This document shows positions 37,301 to 51,800 of a stretch of DNA of 64,000 nt, one piece after another. The notes beneath the pieces were generated by a model. The model was not told where the DNA came from and searched no databases. It saw nothing but the letters and a program-made list of their open reading frames with translations. The stretch is taken from assembly GCA_009617715.1 (NCBI GenBank), contig VTFK01000366.1:186001-250000 (forward strand), read 5' to 3'. Position 1 is the stretch's first letter. Each line of letters opens with the position of its first letter. Source of the DNA: Plectrocnemia conspersa. Lineage: Eukaryota; Arthropoda; Insecta; Trichoptera; Polycentropodidae. A program made the translations under genes and the position numbers.

Positions 37301-38194
37301 TAATTTCGAAATTTATATACATAGCAATATTACCGAAAAGTGCAGATATATTTGTCAGATAATAATGAAGTAATCCGTCTGACATAATTTGTCAAAAACC
37401 ATTTGGCAAGTGACAAACAAAAAATCTGCATGCTTATTTGTAACGCGCTACAAGGACATTGTTTTAATATTTATTTAAGCATTATGTTAGAATCTTATAA
37501 AAAAATATTGGAGCATTTATGTTCCAGAAAAATTAGCTCTAATTGGTCAAATAAAGTGGATAATAAGATATGGAAAAGTTTTTGATATCATTGTATTGTC
37601 TCTTACTACACTTCAGACCTTTAACTCTCAATTAGTGAAGATAACAAAATCTTAATCGATGACTCAGTACGAGCTTAGACTTTCAGGCTGATATAAATGA
37701 AGTCCAAGGAAGCAGCCTTTCCACTTCAATCATCAGATTTTTGGTGTAGTATTACCTTTAAGCCAACAAGAGCTTACTGGAACTTTAAGATTTAGACATT
37801 CTACAATGCATTAATGTTAGGCAGTGTCTGCTCTAAAGAAATTTTAAATCTTTAATAATTTTATTTATAAAAAAAGACAATAAAAAAAAAACATTTTTAA
37901 AAAATTTGCATATTTATAAAAAAAACAGTTTTTCAGTTACAAATATTTTTCTACTATAATAAGTATGTTATAATTGGAAAAATTGTAACGATTTATTCAA
38001 TGTAATCTATAACGGTCCCTAGTTGTGGGCTGAATTCTTTTGCTATTGACAGACAATACAAGTTATATTATAATACAAAGAAAATATACAACGCTCACTA
38101 ATAATATAAATTATTTTAATTTTAATAAATTACAGTAAATTAATAAAATATACGTAAATATATTTAAACTCAGACAAAACTAAATCCTTAAAAT
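34393..38194. other. Intergenic between calmodulin-like and phosphatase 1
   Basis: This is AT-rich DNA with no recognisable gene. A right-end match to the TTAA-flanked family (GACTCACTAAAAAGTC, CGTTTAGAGGGTTAA) lies at 36880-36920 with no clear left partner. The distal part, near 37.99-38.19 kb, is downstream of phosphatase 1. It carries ATTAAA-type signals on the minus strand (about 38115-38126) and an AATAAA on the minus strand near 37991. Confidence 0.45.
36870..36920. mobile_element. Solo TTAA-family element end
   Basis: The reverse complement reads TTAACCCTCTAAACGGCAGT then GACTTTTTAGTGAGTCACC. It matches the right end of the 15484-15701 element across about 40 bases. No partner end was identified nearby, so this is a truncated copy or one with a decayed left end. 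Confidence 0.5.
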
Positions 38195-40051
38195 TTACAA
38201 GTTACACGCTGATTTATCGTCGTCCACGCAAGACGCAAATGACATCAGATACGGAATCGTACTCTGCTCATAGTTTCCAGTGAAGAGATGCTGTTGAGGT
38301 CCTAAAGCAAATACCGCCACATCATCGCCTCCGTGGGTCTCAGAATCCAGTGGGACCATTGCTGGAAATTTGTAATCTGGTTCCCTTAAATTTGGATCTT
38401 TAGTGGCGTCATAGCGCTTGCCGTTAACATCTTTCCTGTATCCTAAACCATTGGCATAGCTCAACGTTGTATACGTGACGTTATCTTCAGCGTGATAGCC
38501 AACGTCTTCCAGAATATTTCTGCCCCTCTTTGGATATCCGGACATCGTCATTGCATGTGCGTGATCAGATGTAACCACAATCAATGTATCGTCTCTGCTG
38601 GTCATCTGGACAGCTTTAGCTATACCCTTAGAAAATTCAACAGTCTCATCAAGAGCCATACGAGCAAAGTTCTTATGGTGAGCGTGATCAATTCGACCGC
38701 CTAAAAATATTAAAAAAATACATAACTTGAAAAATCTAAATATATAATTTAACATACCTTCACAAAATAAGAAGAATCCCTTATCGTTCTTAGAAAGCAC
38801 TTTAATACCCGCCTCTACCATTTCTTCGAAAGTGGGCTCTGTTTCAGGGTTCGACTGCAGATGATATTGACAGTGATCGCTCTCAAACAAACCCAACAAA
38901 TAATCAGTTTTTTCATCTACTTCCAACAACTGCTTCCTATTCCAAACGTATTCATTAGATTCATTTCCTCGCATCTTCTTCCATTCCTCTATTAGATTAA
39001 GATCATCCGTGCGATATCCTTTTTTGCCTTCTTCATCTATGACACTCTTGGGCAAAAATTCGCGTCTGCCGCCACCCATGATCACCTGAAACATTTTAAA
39101 TTAAAAGATATATGTAACAACTTAAATAAATCCATCAAACACACCTTTAGCTGTTTTCCAATATCTTCTTTAATCAATTGATAAGCAATGTCCTTATTTG
39201 GTGAATTTGCACCACAGTTCTTTTTTATGTATTCGTTGTTCTCCCAATCTCTATGTGCAGTGTGTGCAAATACTCCAGACGGAGAAGCATGAGTGACTCT
39301 GGTTGTGGTTAACAAACCTATGAACAAAAATTGGTAAAGATACTATTTATAAAATACATTTAAAAACATCTCAACTCACCAGCACTTCGTCCTTTATCCA
39401 AAAACTTCTTCGCAATAGAGTACACATGATTTGTCTTATTTGTCATTCCATCGCAATCACCCAAACCTACTCTAGCTTTAACTCCAATTGTTCCATCATT
39501 TGTTTTTACTCCACACAGGTAAGCAGTAGCTGAACAAGCAGAATCTGCTACTTGACCATCAACACAATATGTCTAAAATTATGATATGATTAATTATCAA
39601 AACTAGAGAAGATAATAAAAAAACGTACCTTCGATAATCCAGTCACTGGAAATTGTTCAAAAGACAACATGGCTTCTTCTCCCAATTGATCTTGCAGTTG
39701 ACCCATGTATATTCTAGCAGCTGTTATTGTAGGTATAGACATCCCATCGCCCAAAAACATAATCACATTTTTGGCTGTGTTTTTATTCACGACTTTCAAG
39801 TGAAAATCGATGGTGTCCATTGCTTTCTGCTTCCAATGCTCTGGTTCCTTTTCAACTTCCAAACCGTATCTTGGATCATACTTGAATTTCTTAGCATGCA
39901 TATGCTGATCTTCATCTAAGATTATAAAAATACATGTTTACTAAAATGTTGTTTTGAATGAAAGAAGAATAAACTAACCGAATTCTACAGGATATGCTAA
40001 GCAATTAGCAAAAATCACGGATAAAATAAATATTTGTACACAAAACTTCAT
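38195..40051 (-). CDS. Secreted alkaline phosphatase 1 (compact gene, 6 exons)
   Basis: Exons on the minus strand are 40051-39979, 39915-39629, 39572-39380, 39317-39145, 39085-38758 and 38700-38195. They give 519 residues, and the introns are all 56-63 nt. The product hydrolyses phosphate monoesters at alkaline pH. Residues 1-19 or so form a signal peptide ([19 protein letters not shown]). Family residues are visible. LGDGMS carries the metal-ligand Asp81. [11 protein letters not shown] carries nucleophile Ser131. THASP has His194. [10 protein letters not shown] has Glu351, Asp356 and His360. SDHAH has Asp397 and His398. ETHGGDD has His474. A Cys509/Cys517 pair closes the domain. The protein stops eight residues... 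after the first of these cysteines region with no hydrophobic tail, so a GPI anchor is not predicted and a soluble, extracellular enzyme is inferred. It lies head-to-head with phosphatase 2. Confidence 0.95.
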
Positions 40052-40078
40052 CGTGGCAGATTCACTGTGAATGCGTAT

Positions 40079-40086
40079 ATAGATAA
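40079..40086 (-). promoter_or_regulatory. TATA-like box upstream of phosphatase 1
   Basis: TATATAAA on the minus strand starts 35 bases before the initiator ATG. A TCACAGT sequence near 40064-40070 could be an initiator, although the spacing is shorter than usual. If this is correct, the 5' leader is only about 10-20 nt. An upstream noncoding exon cannot be ruled out. Confidence 0.35.
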
Positions 40087-40099
40087 ATGAAGAACCTGT

Positions 40100-40439
40100 T
40101 TATATATTGATCTATCATTAACAATTTTATCTTAATCAGATTGAAATATATTTAGATAAATCTTGAACAGACAAAAATTACTAATCTTATCTATGTTATA
40201 TTATTGTTTTGTACGAAAAATAATAAATACAAAAAACACTCAGTTCCGTGTAAAATATTTTTATAGATATTTACACATATAAAAATAAAAATAATAAAAA
40301 TAATTTATATTAAAACATAAATTTTATATTATCTATATTAGATTTTAAACAGTGTTTTTCTTATAAAATACTATCAAATATGTGAAAATCTAAATACTAG
40401 AAATACAATGATCTCAGAAATATTTTTACAGAAATAAAT
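40100..40439. other. AT-rich upstream flank of phosphatase 1
   Basis: This is very AT-rich sequence immediately upstream of the phosphatase 1 promoter region. I see no recognisable element beyond AT-rich simple sequence. Confidence 0.4.
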
Positions 40440-42530
40440 AAAATTCCAATTTTTTTAAAAATGTTGCCTCAAAAATGTGTCACAAAATAAATATACGTGA
40501 CGTGAAAAAATTTTTTCATAATCTAATTTTTTTTTTAAATCTTCATTAAAAAATTAAAAATATTATTTTAAATTTTGTCCCTAAAAAACGACTATAAGAC
40601 CGTTAAAAAAAATACAAATCACTCGTTTTTTAATTTTGTGCATACTTCAAAAACATATTTTATAATTTTCTAAAAACGTTACTTTTTAAAAAATGTTAAA
40701 AAAAAAATACTTGTTAATATTAACTTAAAAAATTGTAATTGATACGCTATTTATGAAATTTTAAGAAAAATATGTTACAAAAGAAATTACTGTTCTGGCT
40801 AAAAAAAAGGTAAATAAATAATAACAGACCTCTAAATTATTTTATAAATCTTTACACATCTTAAAAATAACAAATATAAGTATTTTAACTAACCATTTAG
40901 AGAGAAAAACTTTAATTTTTAGAATATTTGACATTGAACTACAAAAAAACTATTTTAGTGATGAAATTTGTAAGATAAAAATATTTATGTTAAATTTTTT
41001 TAGTAATCATTATTAATTTAAAAATTAGATTAATCTTAAAAATACACTATTAATATTAACTGTAAAGTTTCATTATTGTAACATTTTAGAATATATTTCT
41101 TACACATCTAAAAAAATATCCATAAAAAAAATATTTATTTTTCTTACAAGTTTCATTAAAATTATGAACTGACAAAATCTGTTGAAAAACTATTTAAAGC
41201 TCCCAGAAAACTATTTATAAATATAAAATAAATATTTTTGGTTATAAAACATTTTAAGAAATTCAAGAAATATTTACGCATTTATAAATAAAATGTTTAT
41301 TATTTAAAAAAAACGCCATTTAAATATGCTACAAAAGAAATAACTGTTTTGGTTATAAGACACATTAAAATATATGTAAAAAATAGTAATAAATCACTAA
41401 AATATTTTATAAATTATAAAATCCGTAAAAAGTAGAAAATATTTGGCGTTGAACTACAAGAAACCTACCATAAAATTCATAAGAATACGTAAAGAAATTT
41501 GGTGAAAAACTTTGAAATTTTTATAAATTTACAAAGCTAAATTTAAAATTCGGTAAAACTTTTTAATAATAATGTTCTCGTTAAAAGACCTATAAAAAAT
41601 TTTAAAAAGCCCGCTTTAACATTTTAGATTTTTATGTAATCAAAAAACAGTTAAATTTATAAATATGGATTTTAAAAAAAACTTGCTTAAAAAAATAACT
41701 GATTTTGCTAACAAACTTTTTAAACTTTTCCAAAAAAAATACAATTATATTGTGCTTTAAAATTAAATAACTGTTGTGATTTTATTAACTTTTAAAGGCA
41801 ATGAAAAAAAAAAAACTTTAATATTTTATAAATTTTACTACATTTTATAAGAATATGTAGATTAATTAGATAACATATCTTTAAACCTTTCAAAAATGAA
41901 ATTCCAAATGTGGCAAAACTTTTGTTCTAATAATGTTCTTTAAATTCTTTCTATTCTGATTATAAAATCTATAAAAAAATGTTGATCAAATCTTTAAAAT
42001 ATTATTATTTTTTTAGACAATTAAAAATGTTTTTATATCAAAATTTGTTACAGAAAAGTTTGTAAAAAGTAACTTTGTTAACAAACCATTAAAATGTCTT
42101 AAAAATTTGTATATATTTAAAAGACGAGTTTTCCAAAAATATACAATAATATTGCACTTAAGAATTAAATAACTGTTGTGACTATAAAACCTTGTTGAAA
42201 GCTACTAAATTTTAAAATTAAATTAGAAGATCTTACAAATGTTAAATAAATAAATAAATAACAACTTTTAAATATATTAAAAAAAAAAAAAAAAATGTAC
42301 TCATATAGTTATTTATTCTATGTTATATAATAGTATCACAATTTTAAAACCACTTCAAAAATTATAATCTAGTAAATTATTTTATATTTCGTAAAAATTT
42401 TGGTAACGAGCCGCTAAACTATTTAAAATATATATAGATTTTAGAACATAATTTTAAAAATCTGTTCTAAAAACTGCTTTAAAATAAATAATTCTGTCTT
42501 ATAAAATATTATTCTATACAAAATTATATT
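40440..42530. repeat. Degenerate AT-rich repeat array between the phosphatases
   Basis: A motif like AAGAAATAACTGTTTTGGTTATAAGA recurs in degenerate form near 40780, 41335, 41690, 41765 and 42165. Blocks such as TTGAACTACAA recur at about 40934 and 41451. The sequence looks like a heavily decayed tandem or satellite-like array of uncertain period. No coding signal is present. Confidence 0.45.
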
Positions 42531-45500
42531 TAAATCGTTTATTTTCATATTTTGATATTGCTGAAGACCGTGATTCGAATCTATGGTTTTTTTACATCTA
42601 TTTGCCCTTGCATAAAAAAATGTTGTATTATCGCAGTTAATTGTTATGTAACGGCGAGAAAAAATGTTGGAAACCCTGTTCTAGATAATCAATGTCAAAA
42701 GAAATGTTCCAATTTATCAGATGATTGCATCTATTCTAGATGCGCAATGCTAATGCAAAAAAACTTTCACGTTCTATTGACAACTCTGTTAAATATTTAC
42801 TATGAATATTATCGCTATGATTGCATAATATATAATATGAATCACTGCAAGATCATTTCATAATTTCCTTGTTTCAATTACATAAATAGCAATAAAAAAA
42901 ATCTTTAAAATCATACATTTATTTTTAGTTAAATGGGCTATAATTTTTTTATTAGTTGGTATGTGAATGCTCAAATTATTTTTTTTTAATTTAAGTTTTA
43001 ATCGATGCATTCTAATCCTAATTTATATTTTAGTTGTTACTACAAATCTGACAGGTTGATGACCATTATAGAAATAATAATTATATACAGTAGTGATGCA
43101 CACCTAAAATAAATTAACACCATCGAAAATTATTTTTTCAGCTCCTCATAGTTATCGCGGAAAATATTATTGTGTTCATAGTCACATAAATACTTAATAC
43201 ATTTGTCCTGAGCAGCGGTGACAAACATTTGGTGATTAATGTATATGGTTACGTCTTATGTTTATGTTTTTAAACGCTTATGAAGATTTCTACTTCTTGT
43301 GAGTTCTCTTCTCACATTATTTGAAACACAAGTTAAGTGACGCTTTCTAGCATGGAATTTAAATTCATTAGCAAGCAAATTATTGTTAGAATATTTTACT
43401 GATTATTCCATAATATTGTTGCAAGGTATGACTTATCATTATAGATAATTTTATATTTATATTGAATGAAATGCTGTACTTATCAATATATTATAAATAA
43501 CATCAAGCAAAATATCACACTATACTATTTCTACATACACAATCATAATTATTGAAATTGATAAGGAAGGCAAATATAGCGCGCATCTCGTTTGGGCGTG
43601 ATAGTAAACAAACCAATGACTGTGCCACGTTTTTGAACTACTGGCATCATCTCGTCACCACGCGGGATACATGAGATACTATCAATCGGACATAGTGTCT
43701 TATCTTGTTTACGTATTTGTATTACTAGCTAAAGTAGATTTTTTTACGCATAATATTAAAAAAAAATACTTTCTAAATATCACACGAATAAGCATAGTGC
43801 ATCTTATAACCTAAATTTTGCTTTCAAATGTAACACATATTTGCCTTAAAATTCACTAATTACTATAAAGTTTCATATTAAATAGATTCAATAATATGTA
43901 TTTTTATAATTCAAAGTTTAATAGCATTTGAAGATAAGAAATCTTTACAATAATTTATTGAATTAAAATAATTTAATAATAATGTTTATTAAATATTTAA
44001 TAACATTATTTTACTCGATTTTATAATTATAAGGTAACTCAGTTACAACTAAATGCGGTTTGACCTCAAATAGCTGATATTTTCGATTATCAAATCTTTT
44101 TATTTTATTCTAAAAAAAATATGACACGAGGTTCTTCCTCTACTGCTTTGATAAAAATATATATCAAAATCTTTTGCACTTATTTATTTATTTTTAGTTT
44201 ATTATAAATTAGGCATAGATTTTTTTTATCAATAAAATAAAAAACATCACACTTAAAAGTTTATTGCAATATAAAATTAATATGTAAATTAAGACATTAC
44301 ATAGTAATTAAAAATCTAGAAATAGTAAACTGTTATTTTTTTAATGGATCAACAGACAATTAATTATAAACCAAAATTACCTAACAGGTGTTCAATTTAT
44401 CGTCGCTACGTGAGAGGTTTTTAACTGTGCACTTTTAAATTTATCATTGCCCATAAACATGCCTGTAAATACAAAGTATCATAAGAGCAAAAATATTGCT
44501 TATATCGAGTGCATACTTGTACGTAAGATTAACGACCTACAACGAAAAATATTATCGTCTACCAAACAAAAAAAATATAGTATTTCTCCAATAAAAGTAT
44601 ATGAATCAATAACAATGAGTTATCATTAGATAATACTTTAATAGCAAATTATATTTAATAATACTATTAAAAATGCATAAAAAAATTATTATCATTTTAT
44701 TATTTCTTCAAATTTATGTGATAATCCAAAATTAATAATCGACTACATTACATTTATTATGCGATTAATTATTTGCTGAAGTTTTTAATATGCATTTCTA
44801 GTTAACCTTCGCTATATGATCAACTAAGATAAATCAGGAAATCTAATTAATTTTTGAATATAAACGACAAAAAAAAAACTATAAACTGTAAATGTTAATG
44901 CTTTACTATCCATTTTATTATAACATATTTAAAACGAAGAAAAAAAGACCTTGTCGGAATCCTTTTAAATCTAAAAATACTAATTGATAAAATAAAAAAA
45001 TAGCAGTCGTTTAAATATTTTATTTGGAAACCAGAAGTAAAGTCTGATTTTTTTTTAAATATAAATAGTCTTACTCTAAGATATCCTCGACTTCATACTT
45101 TAAAATATGCACCAAGATTAATTGTTTTTAGACACTGAATAAATATTCATTAAGATAAATAAGATTGAATATACTATAACCATGTTTTTTCTGTGTAATT
45201 CATAAAATAATTTTTATTTATTGATATCTTATTAGTGAGTTTAAGGCGTTTTAATAAATCAAAATGTCATTTAGAATTAAGATAAAAATAAAAATCGTGG
45301 AAATACTATTCTAAAATATCTTTAAAAAAACATTTTAAAGCGAGTATTTAATGCGTTGTTAAGCTTAATATATATTTATTCAACTGTTAAACAAAATTAT
45401 GAAAAAACTATATATTTTTTTTAACTAAAATAATCTTTTCCCTGGTTGTTAAGGCATGCATTTCGTGCACATTTGTTGTAAAATTTCACCATAAAAGTAA

Positions 45501-48500
45501 CTTTTTCTTAAACAAATTTTGCCGGGCATTGGTGCACACCATGGCGCAATTTGCCGCTCACAGTTAGCGTGTTAATCTAGTAAGTGTTAACCCACGGCAT
45601 TTTACAATACATATATAATTGTTCAAATAATCAAACGAAACTTTTATCAATATAAGAATCACTTAGATCCGTTAATTGCAAGTAAAATAATAAATATTTT
45701 TATTTATTGTGATTATTGTTATAAAAGTTAAACGTATAGTAATAAAAATTGTTTTTAAAAAAAAAACATTCAAATTTAAAGCGTTTTTTTTTAATTACTG
45801 TTGGGGTCCGCACTACGCGGCTAAGTATGTATATCAAACCTTTGACACATCAACGTTGTTCTTGTAATATGTATTTTAAATAGTTGTGTTAAATCCTAAT
45901 CCTCACAAATACAAAATTGGTTTAGTGACTGTGCAAATAGAGAAACCGAAAAAAGAATCATTCGAATCAATAAACAGATACTTATACATGGTGGTCGTCG
46001 TGTTTCGTACATATTTGAATATTAAAATTACTTATTAGTTTTAATTTCGAATTTATAAAAAATTGTATATCTTACGGAATTGTAATAAATTTCTGTAATT
46101 AATATTGTTATCAGCATTTATAGTTAAGAGTTTACATTTTTGCTAAAAATACGCGAATTATTGATTTATATGTAAAGATAAAAATTAATTTATTAAAAAA
46201 TATTATATATATTTTAATTTCTTAAGCATATGTTTTAATTACGTATTTATTTTATAAACGACAATTTTATTGTGTGATAAAAAAATTAAATAAATATATA
46301 AACATACAATAAAATAATATTTAAAAAAGCATCTTATAATTTTAAATTTTAGTTAGTTGTTGCATCTTTTTGGTCATAAATTTAAATTAAATGCTTATTA
46401 TAATAATTTATCATATTCAAAATAATATTAGTACAATAATAAGTAATAAACATATACTAGTAAAATAACTAAATACAGAATTAAATTCTATATGCATGGC
46501 AATACATAAAATGATTATTAATAAGTAAAGATAATAATAATATATGTTCTTTTTTTTGTATAATTATAGTAAAAAGCACAAAGTATAGCAATATGTTAAT
46601 TATAATCCATCACTATCTATTACAATATATTATAATATAGAAATGGAATTTGCAATATTTTTTTGTTACAAAAACTTCAATTAAAGTTATGCATATGTGA
46701 CACAAAAATATGATAAAAACAACTATCATAAAGAAATATAAATTTTAACAAATAAATAACTATAATACTTACATTTACATTTAGTTTACTATATACATCC
46801 TTATTACAACAAAAGTAAAAAAAAACATATTTAAAAAAAATGCATTTTTTTGTAATGGTTTTAATTTTTTAAATTTAAAAATTAAAATCATTTTTAAAAA
46901 TAGTTTAATAATTGATTTTAAATAGTTTAAAATATATTTTAATATACTATTAATAAAAAACAATACAATAAAAAAAAAATGGCATAAAAATTAAAAAAAC
47001 GACCTAACTTTACTAAAGTTTTTTAACTGTCTTTAACCCTTTATGTGCTATGTGCGGATAAATCAGAATCACCGTGTGAGGCACTTAAGTGCGAAATTCG
47101 GATTTATACCATGCCCAATACAAAATAGTAGTTTTTCGAATTATTATTTATAAAAAGTCACGTAATTAGTTAATTATACAGTAAAAAATTAAATTAAAGA
47201 TTTAATTTTTAATTTTATTTTTTTACTGTATAATTGACTATGCATATACGTTACTGTTTTTAAAAGTTAATTCAGCATTTAAAGAGTTCAGTAAGATATT
47301 TCACTATAAATATCAATAAACATAAATATTTTAAAAGCAAAAATGAGTAGCGGAAAATTCAATAAAATAAATTAATTATGCCCATTACTTTTCATGCCCT
47401 ATTTTTTTAAAAAGCGAAATGTTTTTTTTTTGTCAGCATAAACAAACGATATTGCCTGTCCGATCAAAACCCATCAAACAGTATTTATAAAATTTTTGCA
47501 TAAAAACTGTGAACAGTGACGATGTTGAAATTTTTTCCGATTTTGAATCGACCGTTACACAGATGCACTAATGAGTTTAATAATATATTTTTAAACAAAC
47601 AGAGGTTTGTTTTGCGTATTTACACGGATGTCCATAACTATTTATCTATAAAAAGTCCCAAAGGTGTGTACTAAAAGTGGTCGACTGTGCAAGTACTGAA
47701 TATTAGAAATACATAGTTTAAATTTGACATCAATTTAATTCATATTTATTACACTTAAAGTCGTTAGACTTCACTGAAACATAAAACAAGGGTTTGTGCA
47801 TAAAATTTACCGAGCAGATACAAAACCCTTTAATATACATAATTGTTTTAGATACGTTAAAAGCATAAAAAATTAACTATTTTTAAAACTAAGAATCAAC
47901 GAATTATTTCCAAGCAAGTGCACTTAAAACGGTTGGACCCCACTTTAACAAAAAATCTACTAATAACTAAAACGCCTTAAATTCTCAGTTCACAGAATAG
48001 TGACGTTGCAAAATATGTTGCTTTTAAATCTTGACGTTATTATACACGTCTGATTCGATCTGCATTATACAAAAACAAAGAGTCTGATTCCACCCTGAAT
48101 TATCAACATTGGTCAATTAAACAAGATTTTGGATTTTAATAATAAATAAGCCAGAACACTGCTAAGCATGATTACTTTCTTTAAACAATTCAATCAAAAG
48201 TCTACTTCTTTCGCTTTCCATTTTGCTGCAGGTCCAAGAGTGCAACTTGATATTCGAATCAACTTAACATATCAAATTTCGGCAACAAAAAGGTTAAGAT
48301 TTCTTTTGAAATATATGCATGGTATTTAACACTAATTTTATTACATTTAATAATTCATCAGCTCAACTTTTATATAAGTTTCTTAATATATTGCCAATAA
48401 AGCTAAGAAAATCACCAAATGTTTGCATACCTAAACTACCAAGAACACGCGCCCTTGTCACGCCTCCTCTGCAAACTTTATCATCTGTGACGTCTGTTAC

Positions 48501-48509
48501 TCTGTCGAC
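42531..48509. other. Intergenic between the two phosphatases
   Basis: No gene is recognised. Less AT-biased patches at about 42550-42780, 43130-43330, 43560-43720 and 48180-48500 may be regulatory. A TTAACCCTTT end lies at 47033 without a clear partner, followed by a 74-bp palindrome at 47167-47240. The motif CACTTAAA(A/G)(C/T)GGTTxGAC occurs in related forms near 47753 and 47921. Confidence 0.45.
47167..47240. repeat. 74-bp AT-rich palindrome
   Basis: The sequence begins TAGTTAATTATACAGTAAAA, and the reverse complement of its end begins TAGTCAATTATACAGTAAAA. The arms of about 35 bp continue as AT-rich complementary sequence. It could be a small MITE or the core of a larger element starting at the TTAACCCTTT end at 47033. 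Confidence 0.6.
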
Positions 48510-48547
48510 TATATAAATCATTGAACCACTTGTGGTACCAACTCAGT
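48510..48547 (+). promoter_or_regulatory. Candidate core promoter of phosphatase 2
   Basis: TATATAAAT begins at 48510, and TCAGT, the arthropod initiator pentamer, lies at 48543-48547, about 35 bases from the start of the TATA box. This arrangement would place transcription start near 48545 and give a 5' leader of about 255 nt before the ATG at 48801. Confidence 0.45.
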
Positions 48548-48800
48548 GTCGCGTTACGCTTGGGTCGTGGCACGCCACTAAAATCATCCTATAACCATGA
48601 GCTTCAAGCGAAAACTTCACTAATCATAGGCAACTTTGCTCTGCATTTTTCGAAACAAAGTCACGTCTTATGAAGTATCATATCTCAGAGCAAACGCCGA
48701 TAGCCTAATCAGTATTATTAGAATTAGCGGTTAATTTACTTATTCGTATTTACTTAATAGTATCGCTAGTCATTTTTATTTAATTTATATTATTCTAAAC

Positions 48801-51800
48801 ATGGAGTTTAAAAATATGTCGTTGGCCATTTTGATATTGGCTGTGGTTATTATTAATACTTCCGGATTACCTACAAGTGCCGATGGTGAGTTATCTTTTT
48901 ATAATATATATTATATGTTTTACCATGAAGAATCAAAATTATAAACGTGAAACTTTAATAGGAGCAAATTTATGATCAAAATTATGGCTCATTATTATAT
49001 ATATACATACATACATATATAATATAATAAATAATTATTAAAAAAAAATGATACCAGATTCGCAATATGTTTTTTTTTGAAGCGTTAATTTTATTCTTTA
49101 GTTAAATTTATTATATAGATAATCTTAATATTATTATCAGAAAGTTAACTGATCTTTTTTTATGTTTATAGTTTTGCGTAAGCAAATAACTGTAATATAT
49201 TGTTTTGTTGACAACTTATTAACTTTATACAAGGACAGAAAATTATAGTTACATTGAGATGTATAATAGTTAGATTTTTTCTGGCTCCTGTGTTCTTTCC
49301 TGTTGTTTTTAATAGCCATGGCTTTATAATAGTTTTATTTTTTAGATAATCATTTGTGCTTTTAAAAATAATATCTAATTGAAAAAATAAGATTATTTTT
49401 AATTGAAATTTTAAAGATAGTACTAGATTAAAAAATATATAATAAAACCACACCACATTTTTTTTATATTATAAAAATCCATAAAACTTAATTTTTTTTT
49501 TTTAAAACTAATAATTTTAGAATCAAACGTTTAAAATTGCAATTAAGCAATAAATTTACTATCTATTGTAGTAAATAATAAAATATTAAATTGATGATTG
49601 AAGATGAGAAATGATTATGTAAATTGATTGAGGAAGTTATCAATTGCCTAGATTGATTATAATTTGCATGTTATAGCAACGAGATAATTTATACTAAATT
49701 TAATTATTTATTTATAGCATGAGTTTTAATCTAAATTTATAAAAATATATGTTTTATTTCATTATGATTTTATTATAAAATACTTATTGTGCTTCTTGAT
49801 TCTATTAAACATTGGTTCTTTAATACTATTTTTGAGAACTGTTCCTTCAAATGTTAAATCTTTCTTCATTAATAGTTCAGCTATAAATAAAATGATTGCA
49901 CATTAAAACAAATGAGGCATTGCCATTGTGTTACAATCACAATCACATTTTCACTTTAGTTAATGAACCTTTAAACCACTTTTAAATATTACTCGTAAAT
50001 TTTCGTCCAATGCCTTCACTATACATATATGTAAATATGCTTACTATATATATTATCACTTGCAGTTTAGCTATGTATCATTCGTGAATAAATTTTTATC
50101 CTTTACATAATTCAACAAAAGTTACGCCTACTAAATAATTTTACCATTGATCCAATTCTGTTTATCACACCGTATAATAAAATTATTAAAACAAATATTA
50201 ATTTAATTTATGCTTCTAGATTAAGTTTGACATGTTTACATACCATTATAACCCACATTCTATTAAATCATTATTTATATCGATCCACATTGCTGTTTTT
50301 GTTCTCGCTATCGTTCATTGAGCATTGTGAGAATCTGCTCTCGGTTTCGAGATGATAATGGTATCGAAGGCCGCGGTTGCTCGTCGAATCCCCGGATCGA
50401 TTATTAATTAAAACATTGCAAAAACAGAGAATGCTATGACATGACCGTTGTCGGTCACGTAAACGACAAGGTTTTATTCAGAAACGATCCCATCGAGAGA
50501 CCTCGTCATTGACTTTAAGCGAAACCGTTCGCAACGGTCAATGGCACCTTATGATAAAGAGCTATTGTGTTTTTGAAGGCATTTAATAACACGTGATGTA
50601 CGCCAAACGTTTATTAAAGGAAATAAAATATTATTTTTATATACGTATATTATATGATGAGGCAACAATATGTTTATTTGCATTTATGGCTTTAGGAAAA
50701 TAAAAATATTGTTATGCTTTATGAATCTGTATTAACATCAATAAATATTATTTTGAATATTTTAGATTATGTGGTGAAATAATTTTAATATTATTTTTAT
50801 CGCATTACGTAATATACTATTCTAAAATATTTACCAAATATAATATTTTCAACATATTAGGAGCATACGAAAAAAATATTAATAATATATACAAGTTTGT
50901 TTAATCCTTATTATTACATCAGAAGGAGAATAAATGTTGTTTTGCATTTTAAATCTGTACAAGAAATATATTGAATATTTATACAGCCTCCTTTTTCTAT
51001 ATAAATTATTGAGAATATAACGTTAAAAATAAATTAATTTTTAACATATTATATATTTTTCAGGTAATATAATATAAAAGTTTACAAGACAATAATATGT
51101 TTATTAGAATTTTGGTAAAAAAAATAATATTAAAAATAAATTGCTGTTCTATTTAATGAACCTCTACAAGATTTATGTTATACATAAATTTATTAATAAT
51201 AAATATTATTTAACTAATAAAATATTATATTAAAAATTAATAATATATCGTATAATACTGCTCTTAATATTTTTTTATATTTTATAATTAAATATTTAAT
51301 AAAAGTTGTAAGCGTATTTAGACCCCAAAAAATAATACTTTTGTCTAAAATTAGTTACAGTCACTAAAGCTATTTTTATATTAAAAAAGTATTTTAGCAT
51401 AAAAAATTGCTTACAAACTGTTTTAGGCATATTCATAAGAACTATTATTTAACTAAATAAATATTACATAAGTTATTGAGAATATATCGTGAAATATTGT
51501 TTTAAAAATATAATTTTACTTTATTGTATATATTGTAGATATTATTCATAAGATAAAAAATAAAGATTTTATGCATATGAAGACCCCAATAAAATAATAT
51601 GCTTAGTTGCATATTATTTTAGGAGAAAAAAAATTGGTTCAATTTTCTGAATATTTATAATAAATATGTAACAAATAAATTATCAAAGATAAATCTCATT
51701 TAACTAAATAAATCTCAGTATATGAAATAAATAATTACAAATATATTGTAAGATAATATTCTACATATTTTTGCTACGCTTTATTTTATATTATTTAGAC

